From: Tyto alba
Lineage: Eukaryota; Chordata; Aves; Strigiformes; Tytonidae
Assembly: GCF_018691265.1 (NCBI RefSeq)
Contig: NW_024881301.1
Coordinates: forward strand, 13,142,752 to 13,206,751
DNA length: 64,000 nt
Direction of reading: 5' to 3'
Below are positions 11,336 through 22,300 of this stretch, in pieces. The notes under the pieces were generated by a model, which worked only from the letters and a program-made list of their open reading frames with translations, did not search any database and had not been told where the DNA came from. The position numbers were made by a program, and so were the translations under genes. Position 1 is the first letter of the stretch. Each line of letters starts with the position of its first letter.

Positions 11336-12557
11336 CTGCAGATATAGGTTGTCTTAAATATCTGACTTATTTGTGATGTTAAGCGTATCCAAAGGTACCA
11401 GATTTACCAGAGCTTCATTGCAATTGTGATATGGGAATGCTAATATTAACTGGTAGGAGCGTCCTCAGGGCCCTGCCTTCAGTTGATGGGGAAAAATTTG
11501 AGAGAAATTTTTATTAAAAGCACAGTTTAAAAGAAATCAAAACCCCAGAAGCACTGGAGTAGGGAGAGTGGTACAAAATTTTCAATAGCTGATGCTTTTT
11601 GGTCCTAATAATATGTTTGTAATTGTTTTCTGAGTTCAATATACGATTATTCATCTGGCTATTTATTTCCTGTTTAACACCATTTAAGGCACTGTGCCAG
11701 GCAGGATTTTTCACTAGTATAGACAGTAGGGGGAGCATTCCATTTATTATCAACATGTTTTTACTCCACTGCAGAGTATTATTTTAATACCTTACTCTTT
11801 GCGAGCAGTATCCATGTGGGTGTGGAAAATACTAAGTCAACTAGTTTGAAGCTATCTTGCAGGCTTAAAAATACGCACACATCTTTCATCTTAAGAACTT
11901 TATTGGCCTGAAGTTTTTTGAGATAAATGTGTGCATAATGTTTGTAATGTATACCTTAGGAATGGAAGGGGTGGACAACCTCAATGGTGTTTCTGAAGCA
12001 TGCCATAACCAAAACAGTGACTGAAGGTAGCAGATAATGTGCATTGAATGTAAAGCTCTGAAGACAACATTTAACCAAAACTTAGGCAGACTGCTTCAAT
12101 TATATGTGTGAGTTCATGAGTGTTCTAGATGTTTATTTACTATTCGATACGCTAGTCCACGAAGACATTTCATTCTTTGCTATTTTCAAAGCATAAAACA
12201 GCTTTCTCTTTCAAATGACACTTTCAAACGAGCTCAGAATCCAAAGTAACCAAATTTTAATGCATCTTCACTATTTTTATTTGAAGTCATCATGTGTTTT
12301 GCAAGCTTCTGTAGTGACTTAAATTTGTTTGACCATTTTATGCTTAAAAGTTGACAACACTGGAAGTTGTACATGTGGACTATTTCTTCCGAAGAACCTA
12401 ATCATGATCTGCACTAGGGTGAGATCACTTGGAATCCAGCAGGGATTTGTGTGCGATAGGGGATACCCGAAGTTCGCTAAGACCAAAAAGCACAGTGTTA
12501 AGTGTTGATAGTTTCTGCCATATTAAGGAATTGGATGGCTTCAAAAATATCAAGCAT

Positions 12558-12599
12558 ATGTCTGACATATATGTGATGTCTGACATCAGTGTCAGACAT
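12558..12599 (+). repeat. Repeated arm plus perfect hairpin in the NAPG 3'UTR
   Basis: ATGTCTGACAT occurs twice, at 12558-12568 and 12576-12586. The second copy is followed, after a TCAG loop, by its exact reverse complement TGTCAGACAT at 12590-12599. That makes a 10-bp perfect stem with two competing 5' arms. Each arm also carries the GTCTG/CAGAC box bound by SMAD proteins in DNA. Confidence 0.7.
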
Positions 12600-14097
12600 A
12601 ACTGTGATGAAGATAAACTTTCAGATAGCTAATACTCACTTTCCTTGGGGTGAATAGTGCTCAGTAGAGTTGTGACGGGTGCACAAGCTGCAGCATGATT
12701 TGTAGGCAAGGCTGCTGTGAAAGTCACGTTATTCAATTTAATGGGTGTTCAAAAAGCAGTTTTGTCTCTTTGTAGTATGTATTAATCAGCTTGGATTTTA
12801 AAGCTGTTTGAGACTACACCTGTAGTTCTTTACTGTCTGACAGGTAATTTCCCTTTTTTTATTAATGATGTATATAGAAGGTTTTGCTCTTCTATAAAAT
12901 AGTCTGACTGAAATTTGGGGAATTGAGTTGCTTTTCTCTGATTACAAGTATACATGAAAGATGGTTTTGAAGACTTTCCTGTAACTTGTCTTTTTTTTTC
13001 ACCATTGGAGCAATTCACTCAAGTTTATGCAACTTCTGCCTTCTGGATCTGTTCATGAAGGTGACTATGCACTTTTTATGGGGAGTCTATCACAAGTAGG
13101 AAAAAAACGTACATGTAGGAGCACTGGGAACACTAAGTAATCTTCATCAAGCTTTTCCTGCTGCTTCCAATTCTGACATTGGTTTTGTTGAATGGTCCCA
13201 AGGAGTCTACATTTTTCTGTATATGAACAGTTGTATATATCTGAGAAGATGACACGCATAAGAACAAAAATAGGGAGCCTTGTGTGCTTCTGTGAAAGAA
13301 CTTGCAGACTTTAATTAAACTGTGCTTGTAACACTAACAGGCCCTTAAAAGAAAAGTTAAAGTTTATGCATTAGATTCTTAAAGTACGTTTTTCATATTG
13401 CCAAAAATTAAAATAGATGTGCAAGACTGTGTTCCCACTCCCCCAGATTTTTTCTCTTTTTCCCTGTGCCAAGTGTGGAAAATCTGGGACAAAAGTAACT
13501 TGTACTAAACATGTTAAGCTACCATTGATTTGAAAGAGGCTTCTCTGAATTTTAGGAGTAGAATCTTAATCTTTGATTGCAATGTTGCTGCAAAGACCAA
13601 ATCTGCAGAAATGAAAGTGTCTGAAAATAAGATGGTCTATTTTATATAACTTTATTCTCCTATTTTAGGCAATGGAAGTGTGATAGGAATGTTAACTGCC
13701 TTTTAGTAAATGTTTAACTATAGAAGCTGTCTGTGTGTGTTACTGTCTGTTTCTATCTTTCAAAGCACTTTGCACACTTATGTAAATATCATTCAAGTGA
13801 TTTAAAATGGAAAAGATACCATTTGCAAGAAAGTTTCCAAAATCAGTGTTGACTGTAAGAAAAATAAAATTAGATTGTGCATGAAGGCTGAGCAATGGCC
13901 AATGCAATGTATATGTAAAACCAGAAGATTTCTAAATTATCTGTAACTTAGACTCAGTATGCCCAAGTACAGTGTGAAACCTTTGCTACATTTGTTCTTC
14001 TTCCAAATCTGTGGTGTATTAGAGTACAAAATGTGTTTGTAACAGCTTTACAGATGCTGCTTCTTGAGAAGAGGCTATGTATTTCACTGACAAGAAA

Positions 14098-14103
14098 AAT
14101 AAA
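14098..14103 (+). terminator. NAPG: Candidate distal polyadenylation signal of NAPG
   Basis: A canonical AATAAA lies about 2.76 kb past the stop, with GT/T-rich sequence (CTTTCCTTGTTGTTG) about 30-45 bp downstream. It is the best-placed signal for the end of the transcript. Confidence 0.5.
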
Positions 14104-14120
14104 ACTTGAAACTAATGCAT

Positions 14121-16015
14121 TTGCGGTAGCTTTCCTTGTTGTTGATCAGGTCCTGCTGAGCGCCACCATTTGAAAATGAATATTATTTTTAAATCTCAAG
14201 CAGATTTTGTGTATGGCTCTCTGTCTGCAGATCTTGTCATCTGGCATTGCAGGTATATTATGGGATCAGGAACTAAATCCTGGGAACCTACTGGCTCAGG
14301 CTGGAGTGTTGACCTTTTGGTACCTTTCTGCTGGCTTTCATTGTTTGAGATGGTGACATGTCTTAGGCAATTCTGTCCACTCAGAGTAAAAGGTATGTAT
14401 GTATTTTGCCTCTGCTGATTGTAACGTCTTGGTGGTTCATTGTTATCACTTCACTTCCCAAAGGCTTGTTTTCAGAAAACAAAATTGTTGTATTGGGTGA
14501 TCATCAGACCTGAATTTGTCATCTTTAACAAGATGAAATATAGAGAAATGATTCTCCAGTCCTTGGTCTTCCTTCATCTTGGCTAATTATGCAAGGCATA
14601 AAATGGTTTAAAAAAAGACTGTATTTCTAATGATGAGAGAGGACATACAGATTCCTAGATTCACCATAGAGATTAAGCACTTGTTTCCCCAGCTGAGCTG
14701 GTTAAACATGTAGCAAACTCTTGAAGTCTTCTGGAAGAACACACAGATATGCTCCAAGGTTTACCTGAATATGCTGAAATCCACAAAGGACTGAGAATGT
14801 TAATGGGAGCAGCAGGGACATGAGAAAGGTTCTTGTACCAAACCTGGCTCCCTCCGAGTATCGATGCTAGCTGTGAGAGATGCACTGTGTGTGCCTCTGG
14901 GCTCTGCTGGAGGCTAAAACAGGTGCCCAGACTAAAACAGCCGAGGGTCAGTTGAATGTGGAGGATGCCCTAGCTATTAATTTCTATATTCAGCATTGAT
15001 TTCTAGCAAGGATAATTTTAGAAATGGTGTTTGCTGTCCAGCCAGCAAGAAGATGTGTAAAGTGACTTAATTTCTACTTAGGTCATAGGTTTTGCTGATT
15101 TAAAACCAAGACTTGGGAGTGGGGTGAAGAGAAAGGTTAGTTTGGTTTTGGAATGATTCATTCTTTACCTATGTCAGTTTACTTATATGCTAAAGTGTCA
15201 ATGATGTATGTTTAAGCAGCTCTATAGATAAATACAGTTTTTTTTCTCCCAAAGTTTTAATTTGTAATTCTATTACAGATTGGGGGGGGGAGTGAATTTT
15301 CTTTTAAAGCAGGGATGCTATTTGCATTTGAATGAAAACTGATTTACATACAACAAGTAGGTTTCTGTATGTGCTGAATTAATATAGAAATAGTGAAGAG
15401 GGTGGGGGCATTTGAAGTATAAATGTGAATTTTAACACTGCTGTGTTTTTGTTAGTTAGTTAATCATATTACCACTTGGGTCAGATTTTCAAAGTGTTTT
15501 TTGTCCGTGAGAGCATTTTGTGCACTGCAAGCCTGTCTTTATTCATTTGGGTCCAGTGTGGAGTTTGAAACACAACTGCATTTCAACATTTCAGAAGCCA
15601 TAGAACTTTACACAATTTAAGGATGTGAACTCTATAACTCTTTGGAGACTTCATCAGTGCAGAAAAATCACAGTTTACTGTTTTCAAGTAAAACTTGTTG
15701 GAATACTTGAAGACTGAAGAATCTGGCACTGGAGTTCTTTAGTGTGACAGGAATCATCGTTTGGATGCTGTGAATAAGCAGCTGTAAAAATGATAAGAAC
15801 TAAGATGCTCTTGGAAAAAAAAATACATATTTTTTTTAATCATCTAGGTCTGTAATAAGTAGTGAAGTTTTCAGGATGTAGGAAATGGAAAAAAGAAGAC
15901 ACCCCAAGCCCAGCGACAAGCAGTGGTAATAACATTGGTGCAAGTAGCTAAAACTTTCCAGAGCAGGAGGGGAACCAGGTGGGACTGGTGGTTATTTGAG
16001 CAGGGATATTGATCT
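14121..16015. other. Intergenic DNA, no gene seen
   Basis: The composition is unremarkable. There is a G9 run at 15283-15291 and no recognisable coding or mobile sequence. Confidence 0.6.
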
Positions 16016-16089
16016 CTAAGATAATGGTCCGCAGAAGCCAGCACCCCCAGGAGCTGGGCTCACCTCTTCCCCTACCTTAGTACCTGAAG

Positions 16090-16740
16090 GAGTTGCTGTG
16101 CGCCAGTGCGGTACCCGAGCACCTGCCGAAATGCTGAGCGGCCTTCGGGCCCCCCGGCCGCCATTTCCCGCCCACGACGGGAGAGAGGGGCAGCGCCGGG
16201 GCCACGGGTACGTGTGAGGAACACAAGGCTGCTGTGGTCTGAGGGGAACAGCGGCCATGAGCGTGGCCGTGCACGCTGCTGGGGTGTTAACTGGTGCGCA
16301 ACCAGTTCGGATTACTTGACTGAAACGTTTTGATATTGGGGTGACAGAAGTAGGCCCTAGCACGAGTAAAGTGTGGAGGGGTTATTAGTTGCCTTGCCTG
16401 GGCTGGGTGTGTATGCACCGGCCTTTATCTTGCGTTGTTTCTAACTTCGGCGTAAGCGGGGCTGGATGCGGTAGGGCGTTGGCGCTAGATGGTGCCGCGG
16501 AGCAGGCAAAGGGCCGGGGCGGGGGGGTGGAGGGGGCACCCCACCGCTGCGCCCTGCCTAGGGCAGCTTCTGTGTTTAAACACGCGCGGGTGGAGGGCTG
16601 ATTGGGTTAGAAACACCCGCCCGGGGACCTGCGCTCGCTGCTGCCTCTCGTGACTTGGAAACACGCGCCTCAAGCGGTCGAAGAGCGTGGGGGCAAGCGC
16701 TCGCCCCCCCGCGGGCTGCCGCGCAAGGGGGGGCTTTTTC
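16090..16740. promoter_or_regulatory. Orphan CpG island between NAPG and PIEZO2
   Basis: CpG density rises sharply here against a CpG-poor background. The block holds a CCGCCATTT (YY1-type) site running into TTTCCCGCC (E2F-type) at about 16159-16171, an inverted AACTGGT/ACCAGTT pair (16289-16295 and 16301-16307), and GC-rich runs at 16500-16560 and 16690-16730. No known first exon is recognised, and the small frames inside resemble no family I know. It could be the promoter of a noncoding transcript, an enhancer-type island, or an unannotated gene start. Confidence 0.6.
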
Positions 16741-16750
16741 GCCAGAGTGT

Positions 16751-16766
16751 TTTATCACATGATAAA
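16751..16766. promoter_or_regulatory. Near-palindromic GATA/E-box cluster
   Basis: TTTATCACATGATAAA has two inverted 7-bp arms carrying GATA cores (TTATC and GATAA) around a TCACATGA M-box. It sits at the edge of the orphan CpG island. Function is inferred from motifs only. Confidence 0.3.
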
Positions 16767-16884
16767 TGGGCCATTTAAGAGTTTCCAATCCCAGCTGTGA
16801 TGGATATGACCGATTCGCCTGTCTCTCCTTTTCTCTGAACATGCGCCTGGGAAATCAAGTGGTTAAGAGCCAGGTTTCGGGAGT

Positions 16885-16912
16885 GGGGGGGGGGGGTGGT
16901 GGTGGTGGTGGT
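16885..16912 (+). repeat. G12 followed by a (TGG)n run
   Basis: A 12-G homopolymer is followed by five or so TGG units. The G-rich + strand could form a G-quadruplex. It lies at the right margin of the orphan CpG island. Confidence 0.8.
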
Positions 16913-18876
16913 GCAGAGTACATAAAACCGTAGCTGGTGTGCGGTATAACTTGTTAATAGAGATTTTCAAATCTAGGGCTGGCTGGTTCTGCTACGATTG
17001 CAACTCTCCCTGCAGCCACAAAATTTTATGAAATGCCCCATGGACAAAATGGAGCATTAAAGACAGAAATCAAGTTGTGGGGGAGAAAAAAAGGCAAAAC
17101 TGAAAATGGAAGGAGTGAGGAAATCCATCATCATGCAGTGGTATGTTGGCTGATGGAAGAGAGGGTTCCTGCTGGCATTTGCCAAAAGGACTATGTTAAA
17201 AAAGAAACAAACAACATAACCAAAAAAATCCCCACTTTCTGATTCATCTGCAGAGATGGGGAGGGAGGGATGAGGACTGGCATCACGGCTCTCTTCACAC
17301 TGGGGAGAGGTCCCGCTGCCATGTGTGATGTGAGGCAGTATGAACAGACACATTCTGGGATTTATGTCCTTTGCCTGTCACTTTCTGACAGCAATTCAGG
17401 AATCAAAGGTGAAACCCTTATAGCAGCAGACAGGGACTTCTTTTTGTGTGTGTGTGCAGCTGAGAACTTTCTAGCCAATGCTGTCGGTGCTGCACTGCTC
17501 AACAACTGTCCCAGAGTAATTGTGTTAGTAATAATATAGCAGAGAATTCATGAAGTGAAAAGACCTATGGTACCCCATGTGTCTTATTGGTGCCAAGTGT
17601 TTTATTTAACTGACCACCATCCAGTAATTTTCTGGCTCCTGCCTTGTGTAAATGTATGCTTTTCCAAGATGAATAGCTGGAGAAAAAAGAGGATCCTCTC
17701 AGCTGCACTGGAGCCCAGAGTACAGGCTGGTGTGTAAGGAGTGAGCACTTAAAGCTGGGTGGACTTGGAGGGTAAGGCAGCGTTGTAGCAACACCGACTG
17801 AGCAAAGTATTTTAAAGATTTGGTAACAGAGATGCAGAAACACTAGTATATTTAAAAGTTTTCCTTTAAGTAAGATACTATTCTGGTATTTCAGTGGTCT
17901 TAATGTTTATTCTCCCAAACTTACCGGATATTCCACCTCACAGGAATTCCTGAGAACAAATTTTCTTTGAAACACCAGCAGTTATTTCGCCCCCTTTGAA
18001 ATACTTCAGACTATTACTGATACAAGACATGAGTTTGGTGAGAAGCCCCACTGCACAGGAACATTGGAAAAGAAAAGAAAGTACCCTTGTTTTCTGATGG
18101 TTCAGACAGAGGGAGATGTATGTAGAAGGCTTATGTGGATTTTTCCCCTTTTAGATCCCAATATTCTCTAATATAAGGATTAGGGGTTTTTTCCTTTGTT
18201 GTTCATGTATGTTAGTATGCGATCTGAAATTCAAATACCTGTTTTCCTGCATGTGCCATTCTGTAGCCGTTAGGGAACAAAAAATTTCTGGTGGTTGAGA
18301 TGGGGACAGGAGGGAAACAGAGAGAAATCACTCACGTGCCTGCACATGCTACTCACTTGTTTGTCTTTGGGTGTGTTAACACAGAACTACTTGTGATCTC
18401 TCTGTGGATAGGCTGTCAAGTGGCTCCACATAGACATGATTTTGCTGCATTTTTTGCCTGGAGATGTTATGATTATATTGGAACAGGTGTGAATGCCTCA
18501 TGTTTGGTTTAGTGCAGCCAAACAAAATCTGGTATTAATGACACGCAGCCAAGGTAGTAAATGCAGCCTGCATATGCTATACACTTATCTCCACTTGCAT
18601 TTATGACATGGTAATTTTTGTTTTAGAAGGCTGTGGATATCTAAAACAGAAAACATATTTCAGTAGTATTTCTTCACAAGAATGAAATGTAGTAATGGGA
18701 CAACTTGGAGTTGACTGTAATTTGGAGTATGCATTAATCGCTTCAACACTTTTAAAGAGATTTCTGTTTCAAGAATAAATTTCTATGTATCCATTTTGCA
18801 TGAGAAAGTTATCTGTGATCACTCCACTGGACTTCGAAATAGTTTGTTAAAAATGTAGGGGAGAAATTCAGAGTAA
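16913..18876. other. Intergenic DNA, no gene seen
   Basis: Ordinary composition. Short frames on both strands resemble nothing known. Confidence 0.6.
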
Positions 18877-18881
18877 GTTAT

Positions 18882-19370
18882 TGTTGTGGTTTGAGCCTAC
18901 TCAGCAGCTAAACACCACGCAGCCGCTCACCCACCCTACCCCCACTTGGGAACGGGAAGGGAATCGGAGAGGCAAAGGGAGACTCGTGGGTTGAGATAAA
19001 AACAGTTTAATAATAGTAACAGAATAATACACTGACAGCACTATCAGCAGGTAATGTACAATACAGCTGCTCACCACCTGCCGACCGACACCCACCTGCT
19101 CCCAGCCAGTGACCCCGAACACAAAGGCCCCATAGCCACACTCCCAGAAGTGGCAGCCCCTCCCAGCCCTCTCCTGCCTTTATATGGTGAGTGCAATGTC
19201 ACATGACATGGACTATCGGCCAATCGGGGCCCAGCCCTCCAGCTGTGCTCCCCCCGCCCCCGCACACAGGTGAGGGCACTGGGACCTGGGGAGCCCCTGG
19301 GGTCTCAGGGTGCTGCAGCTCCTCCCGCTGCCGAACCAATGGGAACTCTAGTCCAGCCCCAACCAGGACA
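18882..19370. mobile_element. Solo LTR of an avian endogenous retrovirus (ERVL-like by duplication length)
   Basis: The element starts TGTTGTGGTTTGAGCC and ends AACCAGGACA, the terminal TG...CA wording of a common bird LTR family. It includes internal landmarks such as CTCGTGGGTTGAGATAA and the TTTATATGG TATA-like box near 19180. It is flanked by a perfect 5-bp duplication GTTAT (18877-18881 and 19371-19375). No internal retroviral sequence or second LTR is present, so it is a solo LTR left by recombination. Transcriptional orientation is not certain. The subfamily name is not assigned. Confidence 0.85.
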
Positions 19371-19375
19371 GTTAT

Positions 19376-22300
19376 TTTTCCAGAGTGTTTTAGTAATAGT
19401 AAAAAATAGTTAAAGAAAAGCCTATGCCTGTTGAGTTTTCCTTATAGCATATTGCATTGTGGATAATTCTGCTAGCTACTTTATGCACTCTTGTATTTCT
19501 ATAACAAAAAATATTGGCAACTTTTAAATATAGCTGTTGTAGCTACTAGGACTTTGATCTTTATGGACCAGAAGAGGGGAAATGTTGATTAATAGATTCA
19601 ATGTGAGTAAAGCATAGAAAGAGTCAAGGAGGTGGTGTGTGATGTGGAAAGGAGTGGCCTTAAAGAGCAGAAACCAAGGAGGATTCCAGCCCGGTGCTAA
19701 GAGTACTCATGCCCTCCTATGATTTCCTGACCATAAGCATGAAGAAGGGTGGAGGAGCAACTGGAGATGTAAGGTGTTGTTTGACAAATAACAGAACCAC
19801 AACATGAATCACACATCTGATGGCTTGTGCAAATCATATAAGTTGCTATTTTTGTCAGAGATTTAAAGGTATTTTGAGCATCATTGACAATTCTGCTTTC
19901 TGCTTCAATGCAGTAGGGGAAAGCACTTTTTAAATGGTGTCCCTTCAGTTAATGTCAAATTTATACTGATCTGATCTAATGCATTTCTTCAGTGGAGTTT
20001 CCAGATGTACAACAAATGAATAGTGTGTGCAATAAAGGGGATCCCATTTGCTGTCTGCTGCACTGTTTCTCCTTTCTTTAGGTGTGTGTATTTTGTCTTT
20101 GCTGCAGCAGCAGGATTATTCCTTGAAGGCTTTGCTGTATAGAGGCTTCCATTTCTTTTCTGTTTACCCTGAAGGGAAACCAAACCTTTGCTCTGATGGA
20201 ATATTCCAGTAAATCTTCACCCTTTTGACCATTTTTTTTCTTGATTCTCGGCATCTTATTAAAATCATTGCTTTTTAATTGACAGGGTTCCAAACTTGGT
20301 TTGTGCTTATTGGAGAGAAACAAGTAATAAAATTAATGTACTATCATAGAACTGGAGGTGACAGAAAGCTCCTGGTCTCTGTCAGCAATCCAGGGTACGC
20401 TGTGTTCTGGTGGCAGAAAGGCTGGCATTGTGTCACTGTTTTGGGTTTTTATCTTTGACCAAATATAAATAATGGGTGAATGTGACACGTAATCATTAGA
20501 TTTAGGCCATAGTCTGCATTGGGAGTTGTGGTAGATTAAATGAAGGCTTGAATTTAAAATATGCAAACTATTCTGCAGTAACATTCCGTTCAGAATCAGA
20601 CTTTTAAGGGTTGTCATACATCACCAAACTCCTTTTCTTTGAGAAAGGAATTCACACTCCTTTTAGTTAACTGTGGTGTGGCTCACTAATATAGCACATG
20701 CCATGTGATAAAGAATTATAGCATTTTGAGACGTGGGTTAAATGTGTGTTAATTGCTTAAAATATGAATGCTATGTTTGTCAGTCTTCTAAGTTATTTCA
20801 GTGTACTTATTTGTGTATTTGGCTCTCTTCCCAATTTTCCTAAACATCATCTCTAAGTAGTGTTTAAAGATGTTGATATTCCTGATGTCTAAATGAATAG
20901 TTGAAAATCTCTGGCAGTGATTTTCTCTTCAGATGAAGATTTAAGTTACTCTTAGACAGCTGTGGTGTATTTTTGTTCACCCCATCAGTCTCTAAATCAC
21001 ATTTGCCCCTATGGTTCATTTTGTTTGAGGGATGCCACGTTACATATCAACTGTGTGAGCCAGACTGTGATACTTGATGGCTCTCAAAGTGTTCCAGGCT
21101 TTTTTGGATGAATAACCGGCAGCCTGCAGGCCTTTGGCAGCCTCTTATAGCCAGGCTGTGATCAAGTTGTTTGGATCAGAAGTCTAGGACAATTCTTGAT
21201 TATAATCTTGTTTCTGCTGGTTGAGAACTTTAATATAAAAGTCTTGGTGGTAGGAAGGAGAGGCTGCATGAAGTCTGGGAGCTGCACATCTGACAGCACT
21301 GAAGTTAAAAGAATCAAAGGGTGAAACTTCTGCAACCAGCAGGAGAGGATGAAACACTGCAGTAATCTGTGCAGAGATCTGTCCACCTGTGAGTGCACGT
21401 ACCTTAACAAAAAAAAAAAAATCACATTCAGGAAAGAATAAAAAAATAACTAAAATAAGGAAATGTCATTTAAAAAAAATTCTTTAATGATGCTTTTTTA
21501 AAAAATTATTATTATTTTTATAGTTATGGATGTGTTTGTAGCCAAATCAGTGTTATGATCACAGTTAGGAGCAAATCCTGAAGCCTGGTTCCAGATCTGG
21601 GTCAGCAATTGAACGTCCCTGGAGTTCAGTGTGGGAGATAAGTAGGAATCCAGCATTCTCCAAGTGCACATCAAGCTGAAGCAGTAAACTCTCTCTCCCT
21701 CCCCTTAATGTGCTCGCCTACAGACATAATGCAGCAGATCCTCAGCTGTGTGCAAGGTGCACTGCCTTGAGGCAGCCAACTGTACCCACAGGCCAAAATT
21801 CCTGCAGTGAAGGATTGCAAACTTCTGGCTTTCACCCCTTTCTCCCAGACAGGCCTCTGTGGCAGGCAGGGGCTTGACTGAGACTCCTATATGTGTTTAC
21901 CAGTCACAGACTCCCTCTCCTGTGGAAAAGATAGCTGCTTTTTTCTTCTGTCGGGGTATCTAAGCACTGGATCATGCTTGCCGAGGCACTGAGTGGAAAA
22001 GAGACAAGTGGACAGGGAGGTTATGTGGCCAAGGATGAGTTGGAGGTTGAAACATCTATTGTTTGTCAAGGCCCTTTAATTCCAGGCAAATTGTCTTTGA
22101 GCTTCTTTACTCTTGAGGCTGTTTGAGTTATTACTGAAATGCAGCCATTCCCAGAGCTGAAGGCATCAACAACATAATAGTATGCAGAAACCCCACAGTG
22201 CAATAATGTGAAAAATAGTTTTCTCCAAATAATACAGGATGAATTTAAAATAGGAATTTCATTATATTTAGAGTTATTTTTGGGCTGATTAGCCTGAAAT

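Larger units (their letters stand above)
11336..14120 (+). other. NAPG: Probable NAPG 3'UTR
   Basis: This is AT-rich sequence with no open frames of interest. AATAAA signals occur at 13863-13868 and 14098-14103, the latter followed by a T/G-rich stretch suitable as a downstream element. A 3'UTR of about 2.8 kb is plausible, but shorter isoforms cannot be excluded. Confidence 0.5.
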
